From contig JAJNNX010000056.1 of NCBI GenBank assembly GCA_023159155.1, forward strand, positions 310,001-374,000: a stretch of DNA of 64,000 bases, read 5' to 3'. The position numbers were made by a program, and so were the translations under genes. The stretch comes from Ustulina deusta (lineage: Eukaryota > Ascomycota > Sordariomycetes > Xylariales > Xylariaceae). The stretch's first letter is position 1. Each line of letters starts with the position of its first letter. Positions 36,590 through 49,828 of this stretch are shown here, piece by piece. Under the pieces are notes generated by a model. The model was not told where the DNA came from. It saw only the letters and a list, made by a program, of their open reading frames with translations, and made no database searches.

Positions 36590-38950
36590 AGCTAGAGCTC
36601 TTATTTTGTTTGTTTTTAAAAAAAATAAAAGTTTAAAATTATATATAAACTATAAAAAACTTAACTATATTATATAAAAGAATTACTATATTTTTATTTT
36701 ATTTTAGAATTAATAAATAAATTTATATATATTAAAATATTTATTAAGATTGATTTTAAAAACGCTTATTATTACATTTAAATTAAAAAAAAAAAAAAAA
36801 ATAGCTTTTTGTACGCGTTATAGCTATTATAAATTTCTAGTTATATTTATAGGTTTATATAATATTTTTGCTACTTTTTAGAACTATATATATAAAATAT
36901 TTAATAATATTTTAAATATATTTTATATTATATATTTAAATAATATTTTTATATTTTTTATAAACAAAAAATCTTATATAACATATATCTAAAAAATTAT
37001 TAAAAAACTTTAAAATACTAAGCTATATATTAAACTTTTAAAATATTAGTTTTATTAAAAAAAACTTAAATTTTTTAAATATATTATATTTAGTTAAAAT
37101 ATTAAAATAAACTTTAGTTATATTAATATAATTAAATAATAACTATTATTTAGTTTTTATTATAAGCTATAATAATTTTTAGAGTTTTATAACTTTTATT
37201 AGCGCTTTATTAAAAGGTATTTTTAGGTTGCTATTTTTTTAACCTAGTATTTAAAAAAAAGCATAACTAGAACAAAAAAAAGTTAAATTTTTTTAGACTA
37301 TCTTATAATAAAAGCTTTTAAAAAACTTGAGGACTTATTTAAGAAAGCTATTTTTTTTTATATATTTTAACCCTAAAAAAAAAATATTAGTAAAAACCGA
37401 TTTTTTTAAAGTAATATTAATAAAAAACTTTTTTTAAAAAAATAGTTAAAATAAATAGCGTTTTGTTATATTTTATTTTTGCAAATTTTTTAATATAAAA
37501 TTAAACTATAGAACTTTAAATTAAAAAATATTTATAATTATAAAATATTTTAAATATTAGTAGTATTATTTTTAAAAAAATAAATTACTAGTTAAAATAT
37601 TAACTAACTATAGTAATTTTTAAACGTTTATAAAAACTTTAAAGCTAAATAAAAAGCAAGCTTATTAATATATATATTTAGTTTTTTTTGATTTTATTAT
37701 TAGATATAAGCAAAATAAACAAAATAGAACTAATCCTTTATTATACTAACCTAATTATATAAGCAATTCGTTTTAAAATATTAATTTTTTTTTAATACTA
37801 AAAAAAAAAATTATAATAATATAAACTAAGATTTCTAATAAGTACCCAAAGGTACTAGTAAACAAAATATATGCTGCCTAACCGTTTAAAAAAAAAACTA
37901 TTTTTATATAAGCAATTATATATATATAAATATAAATAGCTATAAATAATAAGAACTTTTAAAATCTAGATATATTATAAAATTTATAAAATATAATTTA
38001 AAATATTTAATAAAAAAACCCCGAATATAAATTAATTAAAAAACATATTAATATTAAAAAGCCTACGGACTTTTAATAAACAATTAAAAAATCTTTTTTA
38101 TACTATAAAAATAAAGTTTATATTTTTTTTAAAAAATTTGTTTATTTTTAGCTTATTAAATTATATTATAATAACTTATTAATAGAGCACTTTAAACAAA
38201 AACATACGTTTAAACTATTATAGCGCAAGTTTTTTTAGCTAAAAATAAAAACAAATATTAATAATTATATAAATAGTTATATAATATATTTTAGATTAAA
38301 AATAAAACATTACTAAAAATATAATAAATTTTATATTTTATTTATATTTTTAGCTCTTATATAAAAACTATTTATAAACTTTATAGTTAGACTATTTTTA
38401 ACTTTTTATAAAAACTACTAAATTAATTATATTTTAGTAATTATTAATAAATTTACTAAATTAATATATTTATTTTTTATTAATACTAAAATAACTTTAA
38501 TATAATTTGCTATTTTATTTTATTAAAAAATTAAATATATTTATAAAAATTTTATAAATATTGTATCAAACTATAGCTTTTTTTTTACTAGTTATTTCTA
38601 GTTAAACTTATACTATTACTTTAAGATTAAAAAAAAACATTCGGTTGCGTTTTACCCTAGAACCAACAAGCAAACAAAACATATAAATCAAACAATTAAA
38701 AACTACTTTAAATATTTTATTAATAGCAAACAAACTAATTAGTTATAACTATTCCCCTAAATATATTTTATAATTAATTTAGCTATTAATAGTATAATTA
38801 GCAAGTTACTTTTTAAAGCTTTATATAGCTATATACTAAAGTTCAGACTATTTGTTAAAAATAACTTTACTTTAAAAGGGGTACTAGCAGTACAAAAATA
38901 ATTGCAAAAATTACAAACTATTAAAAATAATTTAAAAAATTAATAATAAA
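36590..38950 (+). pseudogene. Degenerate Gypsy pol: reverse transcriptase, RNase H and integrase
   Basis: Translating the plus strand through stops gives IFIKIDFKNAYYYI at about 36740-36782, the reverse transcriptase motif normally ending KIDL..AYH. The YLDD-type region follows near 36950 (IFIFFINKKSY). RNase H remnants (KKILVKTDFFKV) lie at about 37375-37417. Integrase remnants include a zinc-binding-like stretch near 38190-38330 and FYPRTNKQTKHINQTIKNYF at about 38653-38712, where the family usually has HPQTDGQTER. Stops replace Gln and Trp codons throughout, as RIP would produce. The gene belongs to the retrotransposon at 33837-41489 and cannot be expressed as a protein. Confidence 0.8.
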
Positions 38951-41310
38951 TTGTAATTAAAAAGTATTAAAAATACTATAATATTAAATATAAACTTATA
39001 ATTTATAAAGTTAGAAATATAGTAATATTATTTATAAAAAATTTAAGTTTTAAATATTTTAAATTTATATTTAAGTTTATTAGCTTATTTTAAATCTTTA
39101 ATTATATTAGATTATAGGCGTATTATTTTATATTTTTAGTATAATATACCTATTTTTATAATATTTTTTCTATTTAACTATTTAAACTTTAAAAAACTAA
39201 TACTATATATAATTTATTTATATTAGATTTTATAAATAATTTAAATAAATAAAAAAGTTAAAAATATAATAGCAAAATAAATATATAACTATAAGTTATA
39301 TTATAAGGTTAAATAAAAAGGCTGGCTAATTAAATATAACTAATAAGTATTAACTACTAATATTACAATACTTAAAGCAATATAAACTTTTAAACAATAG
39401 CAAAATTACTAAAAAAAAAAAAACTTTTAACTTAATAATTTATACCTAAACTAGTTATAAAAAAAAATTAATTAATTTTATTTTTACTTAAAGGTATTCT
39501 GTTTTATTATTTAAAAACTTACTACTTTTATAATTATATTAGCCCGAAATTCTAACAAATTAATAAAAATAAACCTATAAATATTTATATAGTTAAAATT
39601 AAACTAACTATTTTAAATATTTAATTTATGTTTTACTATTAAGCTATATATAAACTACTTTTAAAATTAGATCTTATTAAAATAAGTAATATTTATATTA
39701 GTTATATTAGCTAATCTAATAATCTAAATAATTTAATTAGTAGTGCTTACTACTGCTTTTTATATTTTTAATATAAAATAACAAATAGCTAATATCTATA
39801 ATATATAACTATAATTTTTAAATTAAAAATATAAAATATTTTTATAAAAATATACCTAGTATTAAACTAGCGTTTAATTATATTAAATATTTTTATAAAC
39901 TAAAAATAAATAAAAATATTTATAGTATTAAAAAAAATATATGCTACTATTTAAAGCTATATATTTTTTATTGTACTATTATTTAGGTATATATAGCATA
40001 GGTATTTTAAATCTATATAAATAACTAATAAACATATTATAAAACAAAAATAGAACTACTTATTTTTAAATTGCTTAAAATACTAGTAATTTTAAACTAA
40101 AAGCAATAAATTGTTATAAAATAATAAAATATTTTTAGTAAACAAAATTAAATATTAGCAAATTATTAATAAAACTTTAAAAGTGCTTATTAAATATTTA
40201 AGCTTATTTTATTTATAACTTTATAGCTATTTTTATTTAATTTAAAATTAAAAAACTAGCAAAACTAATTTAATAATTTATTTATATAAACTATATTAAA
40301 AAATATTAAACTTAAGACCTAATTATATAATATATTTAAATTAATAAAAATATTAATATAAAATAGATATAATTATATTTATTAGCTTATATATTTTTTT
40401 GCTTTTTTAATATTTATTATAAAAAAAAGCCTTTATTTTTTTTATTATATAAATAATTTGGATAGGCCGGCTAAAATTGGGCTAAACCCTATTATAAATA
40501 CTGCTAAAACAATATTAGTATATATATGCTTTATAAACTAGATCTTTAGTAGCTTTACGCCTATATACTTTATTTTTAGCGCACATATTCTATTTATATA
40601 TATAACACTTATAGTTATAATAGTTGTAGCTATTAATTATCTTTTAATAAGTTTTACGCTAGAAGCAATAGTTGTAGCAAATAATAAAAAGCTTATTATT
40701 TAAAAAAAAAACAATAAAATTAGCGTTAGATATAGTAATACTAATATAAAAAAAAAAAAATTAAAAAAATTAAAAAATACAAAAAAAGTAAAAAATAATA
40801 GTAGCAAAATAAAAAAGTAGCTAAAACTAACTAAAATAATAGTAGTAGCTAAAAAAAAAAGAAAAAAAAAAAAAAAAAAAAACAAGCTAAAATATTTATA
40901 TATAAATATATTAGCTTTATAAACAATTTATATATAGTCTATGCTTAAATTACTAGCTTTAATATTTATAATATATCTAAGTATTTAAAACATAACATTA
41001 TATATATATTAAAATTCTTAATTAACTATACTATATAAGTATTAAAATATTTATATTACTAATAATAATAATTTCTATAGCAATAGTAATACTAATAATA
41101 ATAATAATAATAATAATACTACCTATCTTATATATAATTTATATACTTATATATTTATACTTATATTACCCCTAATCCCCTACTACTCCTATACTTAAAT
41201 TAACCCCTTTTTATATGCACTCCTATTACCTCCCTATTCTATATTCTTTACACTTAGTACACTTATATATATTAGATTAAAAATAACCTAATTAAAAAAA
41301 GAAAAATAGT

Positions 41311-41489
41311 TATTATACTAAATATACTAGGACTAGTATATACTTATTATATATACGTACTATATCCGCTCTTACTTTAATAAAGACCTTTTTTTCTATA
41401 AACTTTAATCTTATAAGCTAACCTTACTAAATATATAACTTATCCTTTTATATATTATACCTGACCTCGTGAACTTCCCATTTATGACA
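41311..41489 (+). repeat. 3' LTR of the full-length Gypsy element
   Basis: 179 bp. The right end keeps unmutated sequence (gacctcgtgaacttcccatt...gaca), while its left end is more mutated than the 5' copy. Confidence 0.9.
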
Positions 41490-41494
41490 GTTTT

Positions 41495-43262
41495 TTATTA
41501 TTTTTTGTTTTTTTATTATTTTTAAAAAATTTTTGTTTTATATGTTTGCTTGTCTTTATATATTATATATGTATATTTATATAATAAATTATAATCTAGC
41601 TTTTTAGTAATAATGGTTATATACTAAACACTATTAATTAAAATAATAATTATTATATAGTATTACTATTAATAAATAATTTTAATAATTATTAGTTTAT
41701 CATAGCGCTATATATTAATATATATATTTATTCTTTTATTATATATATATTTGTTTTAATATATTATTAATATTTTAGTTTTTTATACATAGATTAATAA
41801 AGCTTAAGTTATTACTATACTATTAGTTAATATATAAATCTAAGTACTTATTAATATACTTTTTATATATTTGATTATGTTTATTTTTTGCTAGAAAGGT
41901 TATTTTTATATAGTTTTTATTTAGTTACGCAGTACTATTATTGCTATATATATAGAAAATATTTATATAGTATGTAGTAATTACTTGTTTTGTAGCTATT
42001 GCTAGATTATTAGGTTTTAAGGTAATATTTATGTAGCGTACGTTTGGCGTTTATATAGCGCTTAGTATAATTATTACGTTTAAAAAAATTAGTTATATAA
42101 AAAAATATAAAAAAATATAAAAATAGAAAAAAGTAGCGTTTATATTTGTTTTTTTTTTTAAAAGTTGATTTATTATATATTATTTTTATACTTTTGAATA
42201 TATTTTTTTTATAAATATTATATTTATATATAATTTTTTATATTTTATTAATAAATATTTTTATTTATATAGTTAATTTGTTTATTAATATAAAGGTTTT
42301 TAATATCTAGTTTAGTGTTTTTTTTATAAATATATTAGCTAGATTATTTTTATTATTAATCTATTATATTTTAAAAAAAAATTTATATAACTTTTTAAAT
42401 AATATAATATTAATTATTAAGCGTTTTTTTATATTATATTAAGTTTTATAAAATAGTTATATAATAATTTCAAGTTTAAATATAATATAACTAGTATTAA
42501 AAATAGACTTAATATAGTTATAATTTTTTAAAATATTATATAAAAAGTAATAATATTATTAAAACAATTAATTATTTTATATAACTTGCTAGCAAGTATA
42601 TTTTTAGTTATTTATTTATATTTGTTTAAGTTCTAGTATATAATATTTTTTTTAATTTTAAAGCTTAATTTTTATATATATAATATTTTATAACTAATAT
42701 AATAATAAATTTAAAATAAAAAATTATGTTTATATTATTTATAAATAATCTATTTATAAAAATTAAAAATCTTATATAGTATAGGTTTAATAATATAAAA
42801 GTTAAACTATAGTTTTTATTAATTATGTAGTATTAGATTTTTTTATTTAGATTTTGAATATTATATAGTTTAAGATCTATTATTTAAACTGCAATATATA
42901 AGTTATATATTGCTTTTAGCTAGTAAATATTACTAATATATATATTTTTTACTTATTATAAAACATATTACTAAGCAAAATTAATTATATAGCAATTAAC
43001 TAGGTTAAACTAGTTTTTTTAGTTTTTTTAAGTTAAAGTAATATTTTTTTTAAATAATAATATAATTTATTTATTATTAAATTTTATAAAGTATTTTAGT
43101 TAGTTTTTTTTTTGGTTTTATATAAAATTTAGCTTACTATAGTTTATGTTTTTTTTTTTTGCTAAAAAGTCTAGTATTATAAAGCTAAATATATTATTTG
43201 TTTATAAGCTAGTAATACTAAATTTATATAATAGTTTTTTAATAAATAGTAAATATAAGTTA
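41495..43262 (-). mobile_element. Truncated Ty1/Copia fragment, minus strand
   Basis: Read on the minus strand, DNA at about 43150-42700 gives Copia reverse-transcriptase tail and RNase H relics such as IYISNIYQLKAIYNLYIAVQ-like sequence and INRLFINN, corresponding to the usual QPEA..DLS and DASFANN regions. Sequence around 41.9-42.15 kb matches, inverted, the DNA near 50.0-50.25 kb downstream of the plus-strand Copia element, so both belong to one family. The fragment is cut on the left by the Gypsy element and on the right by an LTR at 43263. Confidence 0.6.
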
Positions 43263-43516
43263 TATTGTAATAATAGTATTGACTGCGCACAAGGCTACTG
43301 CTAACTATATATAAGACTATTTGTACAATACTAGTAATTGGCTGATTAGTCTAATTATATAGGCGGTATATATATGCAGAATTCTCTTACTATATAAGAA
43401 TTCTCCGTACAAAGGTCCTACTTTTATACGGATAGTTAGAAAAATAGATCAATATATATAATTATTTTTTTTATTTTTTTATTACATATAATATTATACC
43501 CCTTGGCTATCTAACA
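43263..43516 (+). repeat. 5' LTR of the Copia element
   Basis: 254 bp. It keeps gactgcgcacaaggctactg near its left end, which is mutated in the 3' copy. Confidence 0.85.
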
Positions 43517-45999
43517 CTAATTAGTATTTTTAGTTAAAAAATATAAATTAGCAAAAGTAAAAATAGAATCTTAACTTGGTTGTACGGACTACGTATTTTA
43601 TATTATATTCTAGTTCTTTTAGTAGTAGGCCAACAGAAAAAAAAAATTATTTATTTATTTGTACTTTAGCTTAGCTTTTATATAAAAATATAATTAATAG
43701 CGCGCCATTATACTATTTTTTGATTATTATTGTATAAACTATATAAAAGTTCGTATTATAATTAAACTTTTTTTTTATTCTTTATATTTATAAATATGTT
43801 AAATAATAGTTAATCGTATAAAAGCTATTAAAAGCAAACATATAAAGATACCGAAGCTCCTAAAAAACAACCCTTAATATTTTTAACTAACTTTTTATAT
43901 AAGTTTATAACTAAAAAAATTGCTAAATATACTAGTATTTTTTAATTGCTATATAAAAAATAATTAACTTTTGTATATATAATAATACTTTATATAACTT
44001 TTATATAATAACTAGAAAAGAAATTAATATATAAGCTATATATTTATATACTAAGTATAGCTAAACTTTATATAAACTAAAAAACTTTTAAAAAGTATTA
44101 ATAAAAAATATTAAGTTAGCTAAACTATAAATATTACAAATAATTAATAATAAAATTATTATAAAAATATATAATATATTTTATATAAAAAATGTTTTAA
44201 ACTAAAAGCTAATAAAACGTTTAAAAAAAAACTATATTGTATAATTTGCAAAAAACAAATATATTCTAACATATAAACTTTAATTTTTTATATAATAATC
44301 TTAAATATTACTAGTATTTTTTATTTTAAATTAGTAACTCCTTAATTAAAACTACAATGATAAAAACTTTCCTATATAATAAAATAGTTCTGCAGTACTT
44401 ACTTTTAAAACTAGAACATAATTTTAAAAAAACTTCTATATATAAAATCAAAAAAAAGCTTTAACTTAAAACAATATATTATTATATAATAATAAAGCAC
44501 TAAAAATATACTTCTAAAAAATAGTCTTAATTATAAAACGCTACCTATTTTTTATACTAATTAATAACCTAGCTATATAAACTAAAAATATGCTATATTT
44601 CTAATATATAATAAAATACCTAGTTCTATAATACTTTTATAAACTTTTAAGCAACTAATGTTTTATATAACACTAGATATAAAAATACTTATATTTTATA
44701 TTTAGATTTTATTTATATATAATATTTAAAATAGGATTATTTTAGTAGCAAAATATTAAATATTTCTAAAAACTTAGTAAAAAAAAAAAACCTATTTTAA
44801 AAAGCTATATGATCTGTTTTATAATAAAGCATAATAGTTTATTAACTTTTGCTACAAAATAAAAATTATAAAAAAATAGTTCTATGTAGTATTTCTAGCT
44901 ATTCTAACTAATTGTACAAAAAACTATTATATATATTATATTAGTTCTGATTATATATAAAAAGAAATATATAATATTATAAACTTATATTTTAATATAG
45001 TTATAAACTATAACTAATATTAGATAAACTGGACTAATATTATTTTATATAAATATATAAATAAAAAAAACTTTTTTTTATATAAAGTATTAAAAGTTAT
45101 AATTAATAAACTATCAAAAATATAAAAAATATTTAAAGCAAAATATTTAAAAGAAATATACTTTAGTATAATTATTATATAAATATATAGAAATATGCTA
45201 GAATTTAAAATAATATTTATTTTTTAAAACTTATGTTTAAAGGTTTTTTTTTTAATTTTTGTTCATACTTCCGAATTAAAAGCAACCTATTAAACAAACA
45301 TTTTATATAAGAAATAAAGAATACTTATTATATAAACAAGCAATATAACTATACTAATTGCTACCCTGTACAATATAAAAGTACTAACAATACTTTTATA
45401 ATTTTTAAAAACAATATTTTAGCTAAGATTGCATAAATATTTATTTCTAAAAAAATGTTTGTATAAATAAGAAATATTTTATTTGCAAAAAAAAAAACAT
45501 ATTAGTTAACAAACCATACTTTTTAAAAAAAAGCTTATATAAAAAGCTAATATTTTAATATATATAAAATAATATTTAATAATGAATTAACTTAGCAAAA
45601 TTTTTTATTTATTTTACTAAATATAAAAGTTATTTAGATTTATATAATAATAATAAAATTTTTTTTTAATATATATAATAAAAATATAGTATAATATATT
45701 ATAAATAATATATTTATATATTATATAACCTAAGAAAAATATCTAAGCAATAATAATAAACTAGCTTTTAAACTAATTTATATTAGATAACTAGTATTAT
45801 ATAAAATATTAAAGTATTATTTGAGATATAAGTGCTTTGAAGTTTTTAATTATAGAAAAGCTGCAAGCGGAAGCATATATATAAAAAACCCTAATATAAA
45901 GATTATATAAACGCTTAAAATAACTAAAATAAACTTTGGTAAAAGTTATATAATAACTTTTAATTAATATAACAAAAATTAATAATAAGATTAGTTATA

Positions 46000-48900
46000 T
46001 AATTTTTTATATATTAAATATTTTTATTTTATTTTTATTTTTACTAAAGAATATAAACTGCTTAAAAGTTTACTTTAATAATATAAAAGATATTATTATA
46101 TAAAAAAAAAAAGTACTTTTTTTTATTATATATAAATAGAGCTATTTTTTTTTAATATTTATTTATATAAAGTAGCTAGCTACTTATTAAAGTTAAACTA
46201 TAGCGCTTATATAAATATTTTAAGCACTTTTATATAAAAAAATTATATAGAATATTAATTTGCGTAAGATATAAAGTTAAGCAGTTAATTTTAAAAAAGA
46301 TCTAGAAGTTTTTATTATTATTACTAAATATATAATAGAGCTCTACGCTGCTTTAAGTTTATAATTAAAAATAACTATAAATTTAATTATAAAGTAATTA
46401 TAAATATTATATAAATAAAGAACCAAAACGTATTATATATAATTAATGCTATAATATTATTTTAAGTAGCTATTTTTTTTAAAATTTATGTTTATACAAA
46501 ACATATAAAAATATTATATAATGCTAGATTAATGTTTATTAAAAACTTTTTAATAATATTATATATAACTTAAGAACAAATTTCTTATTAAATAAATTTA
46601 AAAAATATATAAAAATAATAAGCATATAATATTGCAAAATATTTATTAAAGCATATTAGGCAATTAAAAAAATAAAACAAGCGTATAGACTACTAAAATA
46701 TATATATAATATTTTTTTTTTTAAAATTAATATATAAACAAACAATAAATCAATTTTATAAATAGTAATTAAAGCATTAAATAATATAGCTAAACTAAAT
46801 AGTCTTATATTAACTTTTTTTATTTTTAGAGCATACCTATATATTAATAAATTTTTTTTTTTTTTTAGCTTTTATATAAAAAGTAATAGTTATTTAAAAC
46901 ATAATAAAAATACTATATAAGAACTATATAAAAGTTAAAATTAACTATATAATTAAAAATAGAATGGATTATTTTTGTATAATATATTTATATATTTTTT
47001 TTATAGCGAAGTTCTAATAAAAAAAAAAAAAGAATAAAAAGGCCTATATAAAATTAAAACAATCAAAAATTAAATATAATTATTGCTTTAATAACAAGCT
47101 AATATGTTTCTGCTATATATAATCAAACTATACTACTATATAAAAAATACCTAAACCAAAGATATAAAAAACAATAGTATATAACTAGTATAGCTAATAA
47201 TAATATAAAAGAAATATAGCTAGCTAAAAAAAAAACCTATTATATATTTGTTATATAACGCTTAAACACTATAGACTTTTTTAACTATAAAAAAATATTA
47301 AGCCTTTAAACTAGCAACCAAGCTTTGTATAAATAGGATTATTATAACCCTTAAAAAACTATTTAAAAAATTAGATATAATAAAAATTAATAAACTTATT
47401 ATATGAAATATTTTTAAGTTTATTATATATAACTTAAACATATATAAAAAAAATATACTTTTTAAATCTTATTTTATATAAAAAATAAAAAATAAAATAC
47501 TAAACTATATAAAAAGTTTAAAGCTAGTTATATAAAAGTATAATAATACTAAAAAAGTATAGTTTTAACTTAATTGTTAATAATCTAATAAATAAACTAA
47601 TAGCTAATTTTAGCTTTTAGATTTATTTTTATATATAACTTTAAAGCATTATATAAGCTTAAAAATATTATTTAAGCTTATGTTTCGTTAGAAAATAAGC
47701 TATTATGCAATATTTATGCCTATTTATCCCTAGAACTCTATATAAAAATTAAAATTAATTATGTAATTAAGGAATAAAATAAACTATTTTTGTATAATAT
47801 ATTTATATTTTTTTTATAGCAAAGTTTTACTATAAAAAAAAAAGAATTAAAAAAGCCTATATAAAATTAAAACAATTAAAAAATTAAATATAATTATTGT
47901 TTTAATAAATAAACTAATATATTTTTATTATATATAAATCAAACTATATTATTATACAAAAAATATTTAAACTAAAAATATAAAAAATAATAGTATATAA
48001 CTAATATAGCTAATAGTAATACAACAAAAAACGTAGCTAGCCAAAAAAAAAACCTACTATATATTTATATAACGCTTAAATACTACAGACCTTTTTAATT
48101 ACAAAAAAATATTAAGCCTTTAAACTAGTAACCAAGCTTTATAAAATAAGATTATTATAACCTCTAAAAAACTATTCAAAAAATCAGATATAACAAAAAT
48201 TAACAAACTTATTATAAAATATTTTAAATTTATTATATAAACCTAAATATATATAAAAAAAAAAAAATTTTAAATCTTGCTTTATACAAAAAAAAAAAAA
48301 ATTACCAAACTATATAAAAAATTAAAACTAATTATATAAAAATATAATAATACTAAAAAAATATAATTCTAACTTAATTGCTAATAATCTAACAAATAAG
48401 CTAATAGTTAATTTTAGCCCTTGGACTTATTTTTATATATAACTTTAAAGCATTATATAAGCTTAAAAATATTATTTAAGCTTATATCCAATTAAAAAAC
48501 AAGCTATTATATAATATTTATACCTATTTATTTTTAGAACTAAAAAATAAATATTTTTTAAAAATTATTTTATAAATTATATAACTTTTATATAGCTTAG
48601 CTAAATCTAAGCTATATTAGTTTAAGATTTACTATTAATACTACGAAAAAAAACTCAAAATATAAATATTTATATATAACTTATGCTTATTATTTATATA
48701 ATAGCCCGGACACTTTTAAAATAACTAGAATATAAACAAATAATATTTTAAGTTTTGTAACTCTAAACTTTTTAGTATACAAAAAAAAAAAACTTTATTT
48801 TTTAACTACTTAATCAAGTTTAATAATAAAATTTTTTTTTTATATAAATATAATATTATAATAACTTAAAAAAGCTAAACTAAAAATTTAGCTAAGATTA

Positions 48901-49250
48901 ACCTTTATATAAAAAGGGTTTGCTTAAGCTTATATTTTTTAATAAACTTAAAAAATATATATTAATAATATATACTAACTAGAAGTTATATATAACTTTA
49001 CTATTATAACCTAAGTAACTAAGCTATAATTATATAATATTAAAACATTAAATAAATAGATTAAATAATAAAAAACAACCTAACTTAAAATTTTATATTT
49101 ATTTTATTTAATTTTTATTATATAAAACTATTTATTTTTATAAATAATTTATTTATAAATAATATAAATATGACTTTTTAGCTTAATTTTATTATTGTAC
49201 TAGTAGTTAAAACTTATATAAAAAAATATAACAAACCTAAACTTTAAAAT
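46000..49250 (+). pseudogene. Degenerate Copia pol: pre-integrase, integrase, RNase H relics
   Basis: At about 46030-46330 the plus strand reads like a Copia GAG-pre-integrase region (SISKL-type start, then a GHxx-like stretch). Integrase core relics run about 46380-46850 and end in VIKALNNIAKLNSLILTFFI, which in fungal Copia proteins reads like KAVNDTAGP(N/D)GLVPTLL. A C-terminal integrase-like SEVLV segment follows near 47000. After the tandem duplication, about 48700-49250 carries IQTDD-like and INNIYQLEVIYNFTIITQVT relics of the reverse-transcriptase tail and RNase H. No frame survives beyond a few dozen codons. Confidence 0.7.
46922..48541. repeat. Tandem duplication, two units of about 0.8 kb inside the Copia element
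   Basis: Unit 1 (about 46922-47740) and unit 2 (about 47741-48541) align along their length. Shared landmarks include ggcctatataaaattaaaac versus agcctatataaaattaaaac, and aagcctttaaactag near 47300 and 48115. The copies differ mainly by C/T and G/A changes. Confidence 0.8.
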
Positions 49251-49559
49251 TAAAAAAAATATTATATACTAGAATTTAAACAAATATAAATAAATTATAT
49301 AAAATATTTTAACTAGCAAATTATATAATATAATAAATAGTTTTAATAGTACTATTGCTTTTTATATAATTTTTTAAAAAGTTATAAAAATATTTAACTT
49401 ATTTTTAATACTTATTATTTTATGTTTAAACTTAAAATTATTATATAATTGTTTAGTTAAACTAAAAATAATATAAAAAAAAATTAATAATTAATATTAT
49501 ATTTTTTTTTTAAATATAATAAATTAATAATAAAAACAATCTAATAAATATATTTATTA

Positions 49560-49828
49560 TGTTTGAATGGAGTGTACTGCATATTTCCAAGGCAGCAGTA
49601 CATGCCTGCAAGGTTGGTGGAATACAGTCTATTCACTATATGCCACACTCAAAAGGAGGGAGAGAAAGGAAGGAAATGGGGAGGTGGGAGCCCCCTATAT
49701 ACCCCTCCGTACGGAGGGGTCTGTAGGTGGTCCCTAGCCGGACCCCTTGGCCTAGACCCCTTGGCTAGACCCCTTCGTACGAAGGGGTCCGTAAGTGCCC
49801 TAGCTAATTGCGTACGATTAATCCAACA
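49560..49828 (+). mobile_element. 269-bp unmutated LTR-like insertion (probable solo LTR) with TATTA target duplication
   Basis: The insertion starts TGTTTGAATGG and ends TTAATCCAACA, so it has TG...CA ends with a TGTT/AACA inverted 4-mer, and it is flanked by perfect 5-bp duplications tatta (49555-49559 and 49829-49833). G+C is far higher than in the surrounding Copia DNA and CpG sites are intact. Inside are two near-identical perfect palindromes centred on CGTACG (49701-49720 and 49768-49789) and three copies of a gaccccttgg-type unit (about 49740-49775). A cctatataccc box lies at 49693-49703. It is either a solo LTR of an unseen family or a short non-autonomous element. It inserted after its host element was mutated, or was too short or too rare for RIP. 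Confidence 0.8.

Larger units (their letters stand above)
33837..41489 (+). mobile_element. Full-length Ty3/Gypsy LTR retrotransposon, RIP-inactivated
   Basis: The element is bounded by two 179-bp LTRs (33837-34015 and 41311-41489) and flanked by identical 5-bp target duplications gtttt (33832-33836 and 41490-41494). Total length is 7,653 bp. The unmutated outer termini read TGTCAT at the left and ATGACA at the right, an inverted 6-mer ending TG...CA. Internal order on the plus strand is a gag-like region, then relics of reverse transcriptase, RNase H and integrase, the Metaviridae order. A purine-rich tract (about 41293-41309) precedes the 3' LTR, as expected for second-strand priming. A (TAA)n tract and C-rich sequence lie at 41.09-41.27 kb. 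No open frame remains. Confidence 0.9.

Noticed and set aside
40700..40885. Phe/Leu-rich minus-strand frame
   Set aside because: Product of poly(A) tracts in AT-rich transposon DNA.
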